Part shown: piece by piece, positions 1 through 11,970 of the stretch | Position numbering within the stretch: the first letter of the stretch is position 1 | How the letters are laid out: each line of letters starts with the position of its first letter | From: Acestrorhynchus altus | Taxonomy: Eukaryota > Chordata > Actinopteri > Characiformes > Acestrorhynchidae | Direction of reading: 5' to 3' | DNA: 64,000 nt | Assembly (NCBI GenBank): GCA_034509495.1 | Contig: CM067507.1 | Location: forward strand, 31,417,279 to 31,481,278 | The notes under the pieces: generated by a model | Told to the model about the DNA's origin: nothing | Database searches by the model: none | Seen by the model: only the letters and a program-made list of their open reading frames with translations | Made by a program: the position numbers and the translations under genes

Positions 1-444
1 ACTGAATGTTCCTAACTCAGTGAAGGCTCTTTACACAAAGCTGCCTTATCATTGGCAAAGCAACAAGCTTTCAGTTAGTATGGGCTTTTATGGAACCATC
101 TTGACTCAATCGAACTTTTTTGCATTTTCATGTTGACGTTAAAGGCTACCTCTGATGTCAGTGATGACACAAGTGGGACAGACTTCTCTCAAAGGCCTTT
201 GCGATAAAAAGGCCTAGTGCATTTAAGATGAAGCATGCAGAATGTGCCCATGTACTTTCATATGACATTGATCTACAGTCTTAACTATAGAACTGAAAGT
301 AAGAGAGTTCAGACGATGATAACATCTGAGCCTAGTGGCCTGTGCTGTAAGCATAGGACTATGGCATATGGATCATATACGCTGACATGCCAAAAGTCAA
401 GGAACACCACTATGTAAATTGATTATGAAGTACCATTACATCAG
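1..444. other. Noncoding stretch, nothing recognised
   Basis: Mixed-composition sequence without long frames, tandem repeats or any repeat family I recognise. The only open frame (about 60 codons) has no recognisable motif. Confidence 0.5.
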
Positions 445-1195
445 GGGATGGCTTGTGAATGCCCATGCCAGTTTAAGTTGTGAGGTGTTATCTTGTGAGT
501 GAGGTTGAATACTGACCATCGTAAGGCAAAGTGAATTAGAGAGAGAAATGTAATGGTGCCAGTTGGATGGGACATTTCTGAAGTTGTGTGGGCATTTAAC
601 ATTCACTGATCCAGAGTGTCGTGCCTATCCGAGGAAAACATCATAGAAGGTATTACCACCCACAGTGGACAGCAGTCGTCAAGCAAGGCATCACAGTGGA
701 TGCCAGAAAGATAGAAAATTCTATTTCCAAACTGTGAACATTTAATATTCCTTGATCGACAGTGATGTGTACACCAGGAATATGTCATAGACGGCAGTCC
801 TAACTTGTGCTTGTGAGGTTGCTAACTGAACCCTTGAGGACTGGAAACACGGCATAGTCTGGTGAGTCACGGTACCAACTGTTTTGGGCTGATGGTAGGG
901 TCTGTGTCGTTAGGGTGTGACCCCAGTCATTAACAAGGCATTGTGCAGGCTGGTAGTGATTCCATAAACATCCTACACAGGATCCGCTATGTTTTGCTGC
1001 TTGGTGACCATTTGCTTCCATGGCAAATCAGTGCACGTCACACTGTGGTTTGAGGAATGTTAAATATCTGCACAACTTTGGACATGGAATGTTCCATTCC
1101 CACCTGGCACCCTTGCAATGAGTACACTGGTCAGTGTTTATCTTCACTCACAAGATAACACCTCACAATGTATACAGGTGTGGGCATTTCATAAT
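445..1195. mobile_element. Foldback-type interspersed repeat with long inverted arms
   Basis: The left arm (about 450-690, read on the minus strand) and right arm (about 1030-1195, plus strand) are inverted copies. Both contain GAATGTTAAAT, then a GCACAACTT-like block, then CTGGCACC, a GGTCAGT block, and finally ACTCACAAGATAACACCTCA followed by a TGGGCATT motif. About 340 bases separate the arms. A related right half lies at 6040-6423. No transposase is visible, so this looks like a non-autonomous DNA element. The superfamily is not assigned. Confidence 0.6.
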
Positions 1196-1200
1196 CTGTT

Positions 1201-1759
1201 TACACACCACTATTATGTCGGCGTATGTATATGTATGTATGTTTTTATGATCCCAAATTCCCAACAGTCTACTTTTACCCAGTTTAAACCTTGTTTGCCT
1301 GTCCCGGGATTATGATTATTCATCCCAGCCATCTGCATTGGCCGAGATTTCAGAAACTCACTTGGCGCATGTTTCTTGCTGCCTCTACCTGCTGTTCATT
1401 ACAGATTTTTGCATGTTTTAAATTTAATTTACTAATTGATCTGAACACATGTGCTGAGCTGCTGTGTTTTTGTACCATTACTTTGCAGTCCATAATTCTT
1501 CATCTCTCCTCTGCTCCACACCTTCAGCGTGAACGGAGTAATTATTTCCCGGCTGGTGATAGCTCTCTGCCGTCAAACGGCCCAGATGCAAAGCCTCTTT
1601 GTGTGATTGATTGCGAGTTGTCACTAATGACAAAATAATAAAGGTGTGTTCCGCATCAACAGTGCCTCAAAGACACCTGACAAGAAGTGCCAGCAACAAA
1701 GAATTAATTAATTACATCCGTCAAGGCTAAAAGTAGTTCATGTATCCACTATCATAGTA
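1201..1759. other. Noncoding stretch, nothing recognised
   Basis: Contains a short GTAT-rich patch near 1220-1245. The 115-codon frame at 1291-1638 has no recognisable domain or splice context and is taken as chance. Confidence 0.45.
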
Positions 1760-2140
1760 CACTACATGGACAAAAGTATTGGGACACCTTCTTCTTCATT
1801 GTTTCATTGTTCCAAAATCAAGGGTATTAAAAAGGGTTTTTCCTGCTTTTTTGGAGTAACTGTTTCTACTGTCCAGGGAAGGCTTTCTACTAGATTTGGA
1901 ACATTGCTGTGAGCCTTTGACTGCATTCAGCAACAAGAATGTAAGTCAGGTCAGGGTGTTGGATGATCACCACTGCACCTCATCCCCAACTCCCCAACTC
2001 ATCCCAAATGTTTTGGATGGAGCGCCATCACAGGACACAGTTTCACTGGTCCACGTCTCAGTACTGAGGGCTTTAGGCATTGGAACCAATAGGTTCACCT
2101 TTCCTGCTCCAGAGACTCCTATTCTATTGCCAGTGCCCAT
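1760..2140 (+). mobile_element. Non-autonomous DNA element, family A, 3'-truncated
   Basis: Begins after a TA with the terminal motif CACTACATGGACAAAAGTAT, followed by TGGGACACC. The body has AAATCAAGGGTATTAAAAAG, CTGTCCAGGGAAGG, the GGATGATCACCACTGCACC block, and CCTATTCTATTGCCAGT near 2115-2135. The same blocks occur in the same orientation at 60119-60330 and in reverse in the complete copy at 49856-50198. The right terminal repeat is missing. TA targets and this terminus fit a Tc1/mariner-type non-autonomous element; the exact family is inference. Confidence 0.7.
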
Positions 2141-2661
2141 TTTATTTTTTCCTGAAATCATCTCTTATTACACTTGAAAGATTTAGCTGAAAAAGGTCTG
2201 GAAAAATAGGCATGGCTTTCCAGTGGTGAGTTGAATGTCTGCAAAGAGAAGCAAAGGTTGCTGTTTTGCAGTTGGTGGGTCAGTTATCTATTTTGTCTTG
2301 TTCAGAGAGGATCCGTTATTTTACTGAAATATGTTGCCAACACAACAACGCTGCTTTTATAGTTACATGAATTTACAAGACCAGAGCCCCTGCTGTTTTC
2401 ACCGTCTCTCTCCCACTCTATATGGGTACTCAGGCTGCATGGACAAAAGTATTTGGACACCTGTTCATCCATTGAATCTTTCAAATTAACACTCACAACC
2501 CAAGAGAGCAGGCAGTTACATGGCATTTCTAGGCCTCATAACTCAGGATCAGAGCAATAGATACAGATACACATTTCATAACAAACTACAAGAATTACCC
2601 TATCTAGCAACTGTGTTAAGAATTATCAGTGAATAATCCAGCTTGGAGAACAATTAATTCC
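2141..2661. other. Noncoding; isolated transposon terminus
   Basis: Mostly unrecognised sequence. At 2433-2461 a lone terminal motif GCATGGACAAAAGTATTTGG matches the family A ends, but no family A body follows. It is either a severely truncated copy or a related element. Confidence 0.4.
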
Positions 2662-2900
2662 CAGTTTAAATGCCAAATGAGCTTCCAGTGAATGTTTACT
2701 GCTCTGTACACATGTACATGCTTATCCTGCATGCAGACTCTCACTGTTCATAGAGAGGTGGTGGGGCTAATGATGTCATTGACCCAGATTTTGGGTTATA
2801 AAGGAAAAAGAGATGGGAGGGTCTGTTTGTCCCCTTTATTTGCTCATGTAGTATTCAGATTTCAAAATAAAAATAATACTGACGCATATATAAATAAATT
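2662..2900 (+). repeat. Unclassified interspersed repeat R2, copy 1
   Basis: About 240 bases that align colinearly with 39332-39570. Shared blocks in order: CAGTTTAAATGCCAAAT, CCTGCATGCAGACTC, GGGCT followed by AATGATGTCA, TGACCCAGAT, GAGTTATA or GGGTTATA, and ATAATACTG..GCATA. Two diverged copies 36.7 kb apart show it is dispersed. I do not recognise the family. Confidence 0.6.
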
Positions 2901-3181
2901 GTTTTTTTAACGGTTTATGGACTTAATGTCAAGTATTCTGAAGAATGTATATCATAGTTAATCTGATCAAAATGATCAAAAATACATTTTTAATCCTCAA
3001 AGAAAATGTAGGCGCAATAAATATTTTGATCAAAACATGGTCATATAATTATTTGCATTCTGATCATTGTTTTAAGGATCTCCTAAAATATCATCTGGCA
3101 TGTGTCTCCTATAAATACTTTGCAAATGTTTTGGCATCAAAGTATGTCAAATTATGAAAATATCCAGCAATAGGCTTCTAA
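2901..3181. other. AT-rich noncoding stretch
   Basis: AT-rich sequence with repeated TGATCAAAA-like words (2966-3040). No feature is recognised. Confidence 0.4.
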
Positions 3182-3648
3182 TGTCACACTTCTCTTTGAT
3201 CATGTTTACATTCTGTTCCTTGTTTGTATTTGTTTTCAGTCTTGTCTCCACCCATGCCCGCCCTGTAATCAGTGTCTTCCTCCTGTACGTCCTTTATAGC
3301 CCCGTCTTCTCGCTATCGTCTCTAGGTGTCTCTAGCCTGTGTCTGTGTATAAGTAGCACTTTGTTTCAGCGTGTTTTTGTCTCTTGTTGTGTGCACACGC
3401 ATGTGTGTTTGTTTGGACCCTGTCTGTCTTGGTATCCTGGTCTGTTTGGTTTAGTTCAGTCCAAACATTTTAGATTATTTATTCATTTGTAGTATTCATG
3501 TTTTTTTTTTTGTTTTTTTCCTGGTCTGTTTCATTTTTGTCTCCTATTTGGTTTGTTATTTGTCTGTTTGTTTACTTATATATCTTATGCACATTAAACC
3601 TATACCCTGCGTTTATGTCTGCCTCCTGCTCTCCCTCCATTTGTGACA
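3182..3648 (+). mobile_element. Probable solo LTR of an LTR retrotransposon
   Basis: A 467-base segment begins TGTCACA and ends TGTGACA, a perfect 7-base inverted terminal pair of the TG..CA kind. Near the end lie a TTATATAT run (about 3577), a polyadenylation-type ATTAAA (3593-3598) and a TGCCTCCTGCTCTCCCTCC block, a layout common in Ty3/gypsy LTRs of fish. No gag or pol sequence flanks it, so it would be a solo LTR left by recombination. The flanking five bases (TCTAA and CGTAA) are only a partial target duplication, which weakens the call. Confidence 0.5.
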
Positions 3649-4855
3649 CGTAAAGGGTTAAAAAGGGCTTATCCTGCGCTTCTTTGAATGCTACTGTCTG
3701 TATTGACTGCAGAACCACCTAAACAATGTTTCTCTCCAATTTGAGGAACCCTTCATCCAAACAAAGGACCAGTTAAGTGTTAAATGTTCATTTTTCAATG
3801 TATAATCATTGGCTTTACTAAAGGACCCTTGAAAAAAATATTTTTTTAAAGAATATAGAGTCATCATACATCCAAAATGAACATAGTTAAAGGCAGTCAT
3901 ATGAAAAACATGCATGGTAATCTGTACACGATGAACAAACAAAATATATAAATAAAACATCCTCTGGATGCTTGGGAATAAAAAAAAAAAAGGAGTCTGT
4001 TTGTTTCAAGTGGTATCACAACACTGAAGGTTATTAGGGGTAGCATTTGGAGAGTTATATTTAGAGTGTGGATGCCTCCTCATCTATTCATGCTGGGACA
4101 TTGTTGCTGAACATGGGTGTTGTGAAATTATAATGTGATGTTGATAGCAAAGAAATACTTTGACAGCTGGCTGAAAGGATGTGTCTGGTGTTCTCAATGC
4201 CTGTCAGTGTGAGGATAAACAAATCAGCTTTAAAGAGGCCACAAGCATGCATATGTGCTGTCATATTACTGCAGAGTTTACATGGGGTGTATGGTGTCAC
4301 ATCTAAAATACCACTTTCTCCACTGCCCACGGTCTCTCTTTCTCTATTTAAAAATGCCTTAATCTGGAACTAAAGTTACCTTAAACATCACACTGATTTC
4401 AAAGACATCTACATATCTCAAAGATAAATAGATATCAGAGCAGCCTTTGATCTAAATAGAGGTGAAGCTCTTAATGCCATTTATATTCACACAGAGGCCC
4501 GGTTTCAGGAGTTCAGCCAAATGTAATCAGACAGCCATGCCGTTCCCTACTCTACCCTGTGTGTGTCCCCATGGCCCAGTCCCAGTGCTGGCGAGGGGGG
4601 AGAGCTGCCACATTAATGGCCTCATTTGGCTGACCACACAGGTGAGATGAGTCACTCAGACCCCTGAGGCAGAGGCAAAGCCCCAACAGAGGTGCCAGGA
4701 TTACTGCAGCCCTTTTAAATAATGTTAATGGGATCTAAATTGTTACGAGTTGCAGCAGATTTCTGCTGAGCACAGCGTGTGCATTTCATCATTGCATTAG
4801 CATCAAGTAGTGCTCCACAAAGTCTGCACAACAAAATTCAATACACAGTGGGGGA

Positions 4856-4856
<1 letters not shown>
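3649..4856. other. Noncoding; candidate conserved block at 4460-4780
   Basis: No genes or repeats recognised. From about 4460 to 4780 the sequence is more GC-balanced and low in simple repeats, with TAATGGCCTCATTTGGCTGA and AGATGAGTCACTCAG (AP-1-like TGAGTCA). It reads like regulatory DNA, but this cannot be shown without alignment. Confidence 0.3.
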
Positions 4857-4917
<61 letters not shown>

Positions 4918-4967
4918 AATTGAAAGAAAGAAAGAAATTGAAAGAAAGAAAGAAAATGAAAGAAAGA
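4857..4967. repeat. (GAAA)n microsatellite
   Basis: About 110 bases of GAAA tetranucleotide repeat, pure for the first 60, then interrupted by TTG and ATG insertions. It generates artificial Lys/Glu/Arg frames. Confidence 0.97.
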
Positions 4968-5119
4968 TATCTTTGTATGCATATTTTTTATGAAGAGTAT
5001 ATGTACAAAACATTATGTGGAACATAGGAAAAATGAATTAGGCGCTGATTAATACACAATTCATTTTAAAGAAAAGCAAAAAATGATGCATTAAATAATT
5101 GGACAAATAATTAATATAC

Positions 5120-5172
5120 ATTTACATTTAAATTTAGCAGACATCCTTATCCAGAGTGACTTAAAAAAGTGC
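5120..5172 (-). repeat. L2-like LINE 3' tail fragment
   Basis: On the plus strand it reads TTTACATTTA then TTTAGCAGAC..CCTTATCCAGAGTGACTTA. This is the reverse complement of a widespread fish LINE 3' end (a TAAGT..GGATAAG..GTCTGCTAAA block followed by a short TAAATG tail). Only the terminal fragment is present, consistent with 5' truncation on insertion. Confidence 0.6.
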
Positions 5173-6039
5173 TTGACTGTTCACTCAAATATCTTTAGCT
5201 CGTAGAAGAGGCTAGAATCCAGAAATTCCTCACGCTTAGATGCTGTTGAACCGAATGTAAGATTGTGTAGATATCTTATTCATGTATTTTTCACTATGAA
5301 GTTAATTTTATGCATATATTTTATTTTATTTCATTTTATTCATTCATTAAATCTATATTTTTTTCATATATTTCTTTTCATCATGAAAACAAAAGTTCAG
5401 TTTTAAACTGTGTAAAATGCTGCATGTTGACAAGAATCTGGCCTTCTGTAAGAGAAGAGAAACAACTGAAATATATGTTAGTAGTGTATATTTTAAAAAT
5501 GATACAATGCTGTCTTTGGTGCTGCTTATACAGCTTATTATACATGTTTTGACAGATCACTCTGTGTTCATATTGTGTTGCTGTTTAACAATAAATTATT
5601 TAGATGCTCCTTGGCAGACATTGACGTATGCTTTTTGACCCTCTGTACAGTGTGTGGACTGTGTGTTTCCACTTCGAAAAGGATGTGTTTTTTAAGGATT
5701 AAATCTTTCCATGGCACTGGTAATACAATAACTGGGAGCATTGCTGTGAGGATATGCAGGGTCTGATTCAATAGCTAAATGTTGGGTATGACAGGTATAC
5801 AGGCACAGGGCTTGCTGCAATTTAATCAGTGACTCCGAATGATACATGGTGAGAAGTGCTAAACTTATGATGAGCAGTGACATTAATCTCTGTCAGTTTT
5901 GTGACTGTGCCTAGAGTAGCATAGATGGGAAAAATGTCAATCACCTAGAAAACAGAATGACAGAATACTGATTTCATCACTGTTTCAGTTTACCCACTGC
6001 TGTACACTGGGATATCTTCTAGGATATACACTGACAACC
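5173..6039. other. Noncoding stretch, nothing recognised
   Basis: AT-rich. Open frames of 60-80 codons overlap on both strands without motifs. No repeat family recognised. Confidence 0.45.
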
Positions 6040-6418
6040 CAAAAGTCGGAGGCCGGGCCAGGAACTATTTGTCATTCCCATGTCTTTTGCCATGTCCCCT
6101 GGTAGCTTAATATTGTACTGACCTGCAGGTTGTCTGCGGGACTCTAATGGGATGCTGGTCACAATCATTACCACCCACAGCGCTGTCCACTATGGGAGGT
6201 AATACCTTCTCTGATGTATTCCCATTATACCTGTGACATTGTAGATTGAGGAATGGCAAATCTTCAACTTCAGAACATCAGAAATGGAATGCCCCACTCA
6301 TCTGGCACCCACTATCATGTCTCACGTGAACTCCTCACTCAAAATAATTCAGGTTGCCTTGCCATGTGCATGCTGGCCAGTATTTGACCTCAATCACAAG
6401 GTAACACCTCACAACTTA

Positions 6419-6423
<5 letters not shown>
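6040..6423 (+). mobile_element. Half copy of the 445-1195 repeat family
   Basis: Shares with the right arm at 1030-1195, in order, GGAATG..CCCACT..CTGGCACCC, GGCCAGTATTTGACCTCA and TCACAAGGTAACACCTCACA. It also shares ATTACCACCCACAG and GGTAATACCTTCTCTGATGT with the inverted left arm. The opposite arm is absent and the copy runs into a GT microsatellite. Confidence 0.55.

Positions 6424-6477
<54 letters not shown>
6424..6477. repeat. (GT)n microsatellite
   Basis: Uninterrupted GT dinucleotides for about 54 bases, abutting the end of the interspersed repeat on its left. Confidence 0.97.
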
Positions 6478-6478
<1 letters not shown>

Positions 6479-7531
6479 GTAAATGTCCCTTAACATTAAT
6501 GAATTATGGTCAGTATAAACTACCAACTTAGAAATGTTGTAATGCTAAGAGCAAAAGTCAGAGCCTCTTGTTGTGCTTGTGTGTACCTGATGAATGCCTG
6601 TTGAATTTCTCAGGGAGATAACAAACAGGATGATCCACACCATTGTGGTCTTCTTGTAAAAACACTGCACCAGTATCTGGCCCATTGTGTATATTTGGTG
6701 TATATTGTCTGTTTGTGTATTGTTGACATCAGAGTTCATTTACATCATTTTGCACTGAAATCAACACTGGCACGAAGATAAAAACCATTCATTCATTCCA
6801 TCAATCAATCCATCAATTGACTGATCAGTCAACCAACCTTTCTATATGGCCAGCAATTGATATGTTGCTTTAAATTTTCTCTAAGTAAAATTCATGCTCA
6901 GTTTGCTCAGGCTGAGTTCTCTCTCCACCAGACTAGAACATTTCACTTTTTGGCCTGAAAATCTCTATAATTGCTTTAGCAATGCTTGGGTCGGTGTCCT
7001 GTTCCAAGGTGAAGTGTCATCCACTGAGTTTTGAAGCACTTTCTTGGATTTGAGCAGCTGCCAGAATTCTCCCTGCTGCGGTTTTCGACTGCTAGGATCA
7101 TTGTTTCATAATCAATAAAGATAAGTGTGCAGAGGGGCAGGGGGTGGCAGTGCCTATCCAAAAGTGTTGTCTACCAACTCAATAAACAATCAGGGGAAAA
7201 TTGTTCTTGCTTTTTTATATATATTTGTATCTGCCAGATAAAATCAGACATTTTGTGCCACAAATGCTTTAAAACATTAGCATCATTTAATCGGCAACTC
7301 AGCAGCAAATACACTTTTGTCCCTGTTCCCAGACAGTCATGTTAGTGTTCAAGCTTCATTATTAGAGGTTCACATGGGCTAATGCACTTCAAGTGTTTGA
7401 GTGTTTACAGCTCATCCTATTCTTCATGTTAGTGCTTGGCTTAATATAAGGAAAAATGGATTGAAAGGAATTTCACGCTTAAAAGTTTAAATGAGTTACG
7501 AGGTGCTTTTCTTCAGAAACACACACCCAAG

Positions 7532-7532
<1 letters not shown>
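6478..7532. other. Noncoding stretch, nothing recognised
   Basis: Includes a short run of CATCAATC-type words at about 6790-6830. No gene or dispersed repeat identified. Confidence 0.45.

Positions 7533-7579
<47 letters not shown>
7533..7579. repeat. (CA)n microsatellite
   Basis: Pure CA dinucleotide repeat of about 47 bases. Confidence 0.97.
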
Positions 7580-7581
<2 letters not shown>

Positions 7582-7768
7582 AAGTTTGATAATGTAGCCT
7601 TCTGTTTTATTAGATGAAAACACAGGGAACACAGAATATCTTGTTGCCTCGGCCACAAGATAATGTTGCTTTTGTGACTTGGTTACAGAGACCTTCATCA
7701 CTAAACAGTGTGAGTAGAAAGGCATTACATCAGCTAGCTAGTTTCAGACACAGCCTGCTTGTCACACT

Positions 7769-7925
7769 GGAGGCTCCGCCCCTTGGAAACCACCATTTGC
7801 AGGCTCTTCCCTTTAGAAACTGCCAGTTGGAGGCTCCGCCCTCTGGGCTGTGACGTGGATGGGAAGCTCTGCCCTCCGGCCAAAGACATGGGTGGGAAGC
7901 TCCGCCCTCCAGGCCATATTGGAAG
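7769..7925. repeat. GC-rich minisatellite with repeated GC boxes
   Basis: Five diverged tandem units of 30-33 bases start near 7769, 7799, 7829, 7861 and 7894, each opening GG(A/G)(A/G)GCTCCGCCC or a variant (GGCTCTTCCC, GGAAGCTCTGCCC). Four of five units keep a CCGCCC- or TGCCC-type core resembling an Sp1 GC box. It is much more GC-rich than its surroundings. Confidence 0.75.
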
Positions 7926-8913
7926 CAGCAGTGACACAGAAACAGCCTCCTCCTCTTGAACCTTGGTTCCCAACGGAACTAACAGAATTAATTTAGGTGT
8001 ATATTATGGTGTATGTTTAGATTAGATTAAGAAGGTTTATGTCTTAGTTGAGGTAATCAAATAGCATTTTTTATTTTTATAGTTTAGGGAAGCACTAGTT
8101 GAGTCTCAGTTCTGGGTCCGTTCTTTTGACTCAACTCTGTGTGAACTCATTTCTGAATGTATGCAATGAGCCATTTTACAGGGTGAAAAAATGATGTGGA
8201 CATTTTCACTGTGAGATCTGATTGATTTATGAGGTAAACAAAACATAGGACATATGAAATTGTTGTTTGTTATCTTGCATTAGTTTTGGTTTATTTTACA
8301 GCATAATGAACAAAAAAATGTCTTATCACCATTTCCATTTGTCCTGTGTAGCTGCATTACATGAGCTCATCACCCAACTTCAAAGGGTGTTCATGAGGTG
8401 TCTCCTGGTGGGAAGCTTTTTTATTCCAATAAAACTTCTTGAAAGCAGTATAAGTACCGAGTTGAAATGAGGTGATTTAAAGCAGCAAAATGTGCATGAA
8501 AGCATGATTAACAGCTTTTCAGTTTGAAAATGATGCATATATTAATATTGCATATTTAAGATTTTTATTTTTTTAAACATGTATTTATAATACATTATCA
8601 TTTAACATGTTTTTGTTGTTGTGTGTGTAACTCCCAGAATGTGTAGAAAAACATTTACAGGAGACAGTCACACATGCCAAATATTGTTATTGTCAGGAGA
8701 TCCTATGTTACTCAAATTTTTGAAATTTATGAAATTCAGATCATAATTTGTTGAGCATTTTTGCTTATAAGGACTAAAACACTACTTTCCAGTTGGAAAT
8801 TGAACATCCAGAGTGTGTTGAGTTCAAAATACAATACGTTTGATGAAGTATTTGTAATAATTGAATATGATCGAATAATATATAGACGTTTTTCAAAATA
8901 CTAGACAGTAGCC
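7926..8913. other. AT-rich noncoding stretch
   Basis: No recognisable feature. Short frames only. Confidence 0.45.
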
Positions 8914-8988
8914 CAAAAAACAAACAAACAAATAACAAAAAACAAACAAACAAACAAATAACAAAAAACAAACAAACAAACAACAAAA
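8914..8988. repeat. (CAAA)n with higher-order period
   Basis: CAAA tetranucleotides punctuated by AATAACAAAAAA at regular intervals, so a 22-26-base higher-order unit repeats about three times. Confidence 0.9.
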
Positions 8989-9162
8989 CTTGAATGTCCT
9001 ATATTATTTTATATCTTATATCTATATAGTGTGGATCTTAGGTTCTACGAGTTAATATTCCTCACTGTAGAGTCAAACAGAATTGTTGCAGAACTGACCT
9101 ATTTTCATGTTACTCACCCCGCTTATCCATATGTCCACCCCGAGACCCTGATAAGACAGTTT

Positions 9163-9165
<3 letters not shown>

Positions 9166-9233
<68 letters not shown>

Positions 9234-9244
9234 TTTTTTTTTTT
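9166..9244. repeat. (AAT)n microsatellite plus T run
   Basis: About 66 bases of AAT followed by 12 or more T. Confidence 0.97.
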
Positions 9245-10904
9245 CAAAGCTGTGGTGGTCTTTTTTGTATTGTGATCATTTCCTCTAGTCCCTCCACACT
9301 CTCACAGCTTTATTCCAGAATGCGTGTCCTGCTCTACACTATATGCTTAGATCTTCCATGGCCTATCCTTGATTGCTAGTGCATGCTGCTGCCTGCCTGT
9401 CCTCTGGATCAGTTTCTTATCACCACAAATTCATATTTATTTGATGTAACCCTCTAACTTCTCTGTTCTATCTCATCCTGTTTGTTCCTTTCTAGCACAT
9501 GCTACTGAGATGTATTAAATACGTACACAGAAACAGGTAAACAGTGACCTTCAATTACAACACTAGAAAGAACTAATGGTACTATCTAAGCATTTAGGCA
9601 CTTACCTGGATTTTTCTGTAGTTGCGTTTATATACATTATCATTGAAGATAATTGAGAGCATTTTAGAGAGAGATAGAGAGAAAGAGAGAGGGACAAAGT
9701 GCGCATTCTGTTAAATTTATCTTTGTGCAAAGCAGTCTTCTCTGTGGGTGGGATTTACAGCCGACCTCTATCTCATGGCAGACCCCTGCCTTATAGGGGT
9801 CAAATATAATTACAGTATTGCTCACTACACTGTTAACAGTGACTTTTCTCTCACCTATAATAGTTAAACGAATGTAAATGATATGATACAGGTAAAAAGC
9901 ATTGATGCTGATGTTTTCCTGCAAATCTTCCACGTCTACTGGAACATTCTAATTGTCTTGTTGAAAGTGACCGAGTGACCATTCAAGGGTGTTAATTCAA
10001 ATTACATAAGTGGCAGATATAAGTATGAGGGATATTGTGGAACAGATTGAAGTAGTGATTTAAATATTCTGCTGGACGTTTTTCTGTGGCCTCAGTTTCC
10101 CAGAGAGTTATTGTCAAAGGGATTCTGAATATTTCTTCCCAGAATCACACCTTGCCATCTGCGCTGCTTTGTTCCTTTAGGGTTTCATTTAACATTTTGT
10201 AAAACAACATATCGGTGTCCCAGTTCTTAGGGAGTTCAGTCACTAACTAACTTTCTGCCCAGATATGACAGGAGTAACTTTGAAAAGTCTTGGAAATTCA
10301 ACAATGGAAATCTATGTTTAGGTATTTTATGCTTTGCAACATCCGATTTCAAGAACTGTAATCTTTGCTCCCTCTGTCTCTCTGATCTGGTTACACACTA
10401 TTGTGTATGTTTACAAATGACACTATTTTCATAGTATATTCAGATTAAAGAAGTGTCAAAAACACACTCTTAACGGAGGCTTTGAAATTTAAAGTCAGAC
10501 AAGTTATGAAGAAGATTATTCCAACATCTGAAGCCATCTTCAAAGAGACTCCAAAAGGTTTTCTTCTTCACTGAAAGAATGCTAAAAAGGGAAAAAACTG
10601 GCATTTATGTTCAGTTGGACAACACTGATAAGGACTGTTTCTTACTTTTAATCACTTTCTCAATTCCCCTTGGTGTCAATTAAGAAGAGCTAGGAGAGAA
10701 AGTATAGGCATACGTGGGCCAATTCTGTCTTTTCGTATGCATGGTGAGGCCTGCCGCAGAGTCCAACTTCAGCTAATTACAGAACCTTCACCTATGATAT
10801 GCTTTGAAGACGAGTGCTGTGCAGACTAGTTCAGAGTGTGTCCAGCAGAAGAGTCATTCTTACGTCCTACACACTTTTCAGATGCCTTTTCAAACATCCA
10901 GATT
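9245..10904. other. Noncoding; candidate conserved block at 10660-10860
   Basis: No gene or repeat recognised. The stretch at 10660-10860 (with TTCAGCTAATTACAGAACC) is of balanced composition and lacks simple repeats, and could be regulatory. Confidence 0.3.
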
Positions 10905-10926
10905 CACACACACACACACACACACA
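10905..10926. repeat. Short (CA)n microsatellite
   Basis: Eleven CA units. Confidence 0.95.
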
Positions 10927-11970
10927 AAAACACATTTCTCTCTCAGTTTTCTCTCTGAAGTCTCTCGAGCTTAGGCAGTTTGTTTGATTTAGAGCCCTCT
11001 TTGAAGTGCGCTCCTGATAACTTGTACTAATATTGTTCTATATCCAATAAAGAATCTCAAATGTGGATCTGTGACTCACTGCATTTGAACTGGAGTGTAT
11101 TGAAGTTCTTACTGCGACAATTTATATAAAAATGATTTACTCTGTTTCTCTTTCAAATAAACTATGCTTTGAAACATAGTTGAATAAATGTGTAGAGTCA
11201 GTGAAGAGTTTGAACTCATCAATTTAACCTTTTATCTTTAATCTTTGGTCTAAAATAAGTAACGTTACTTTTTTCTTAACTAATGTTAGTTACTGCATCT
11301 TTAGTAGAAATCTGTCTCTGAAAAAGTGAACCTATAAACATAAAAAAGAAATAAACAACACATGGAATGCACAAACGGGAGTGTTTAAATTATGCAAAAT
11401 GGTAAATAGACAAAAGTGGAGATAATTTATATTATTTATATAAGGCCAAGATTCAAAAGACACAGGACACCTAAAGTCACAAGAAACCCACTGCCAACGC
11501 AGGTAGTCAGCTTACAGGACATGCAGGCAACAGTGGTGTAATTCAGATATGTCATTTTCCTATTTGTTTGTGAAAGAAAATGGTGTCCATTTTCTTTTGA
11601 CTCAGTAAATGTTTTCACTCCTGATGCTACTGCATATTCTTGGGGGTTCTTTCAATAACTTTAATAGTGGATTAATGATCTTGTTGTTGTGGTAGAACAG
11701 TCAATGATTAAAATGTAGAATGTAAACTGAAAAACAGCACAGCATATAAGATATGTGGGTTATATAGAGTTATGTATGCTGGATTGTGGATCCACTTTGA
11801 AGTAAATTTGCATTCAAGTTTTTTTATTTGGGCACAGAAAAATGGTTCATCAGTGTTTTGAAATATGACTTTAACTTTAATTTTTAAATATTGTGGGCAC
11901 TTGTACAAAAGACAGTAATTGGGCTTTACTGAGCTATAAAACATGAGAGGGATCCTCTTTACAAAACAAA
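10927..11970. other. Noncoding stretch, nothing recognised
   Basis: AT-rich, with short frames on the minus strand and no motif recognised. Confidence 0.45.
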
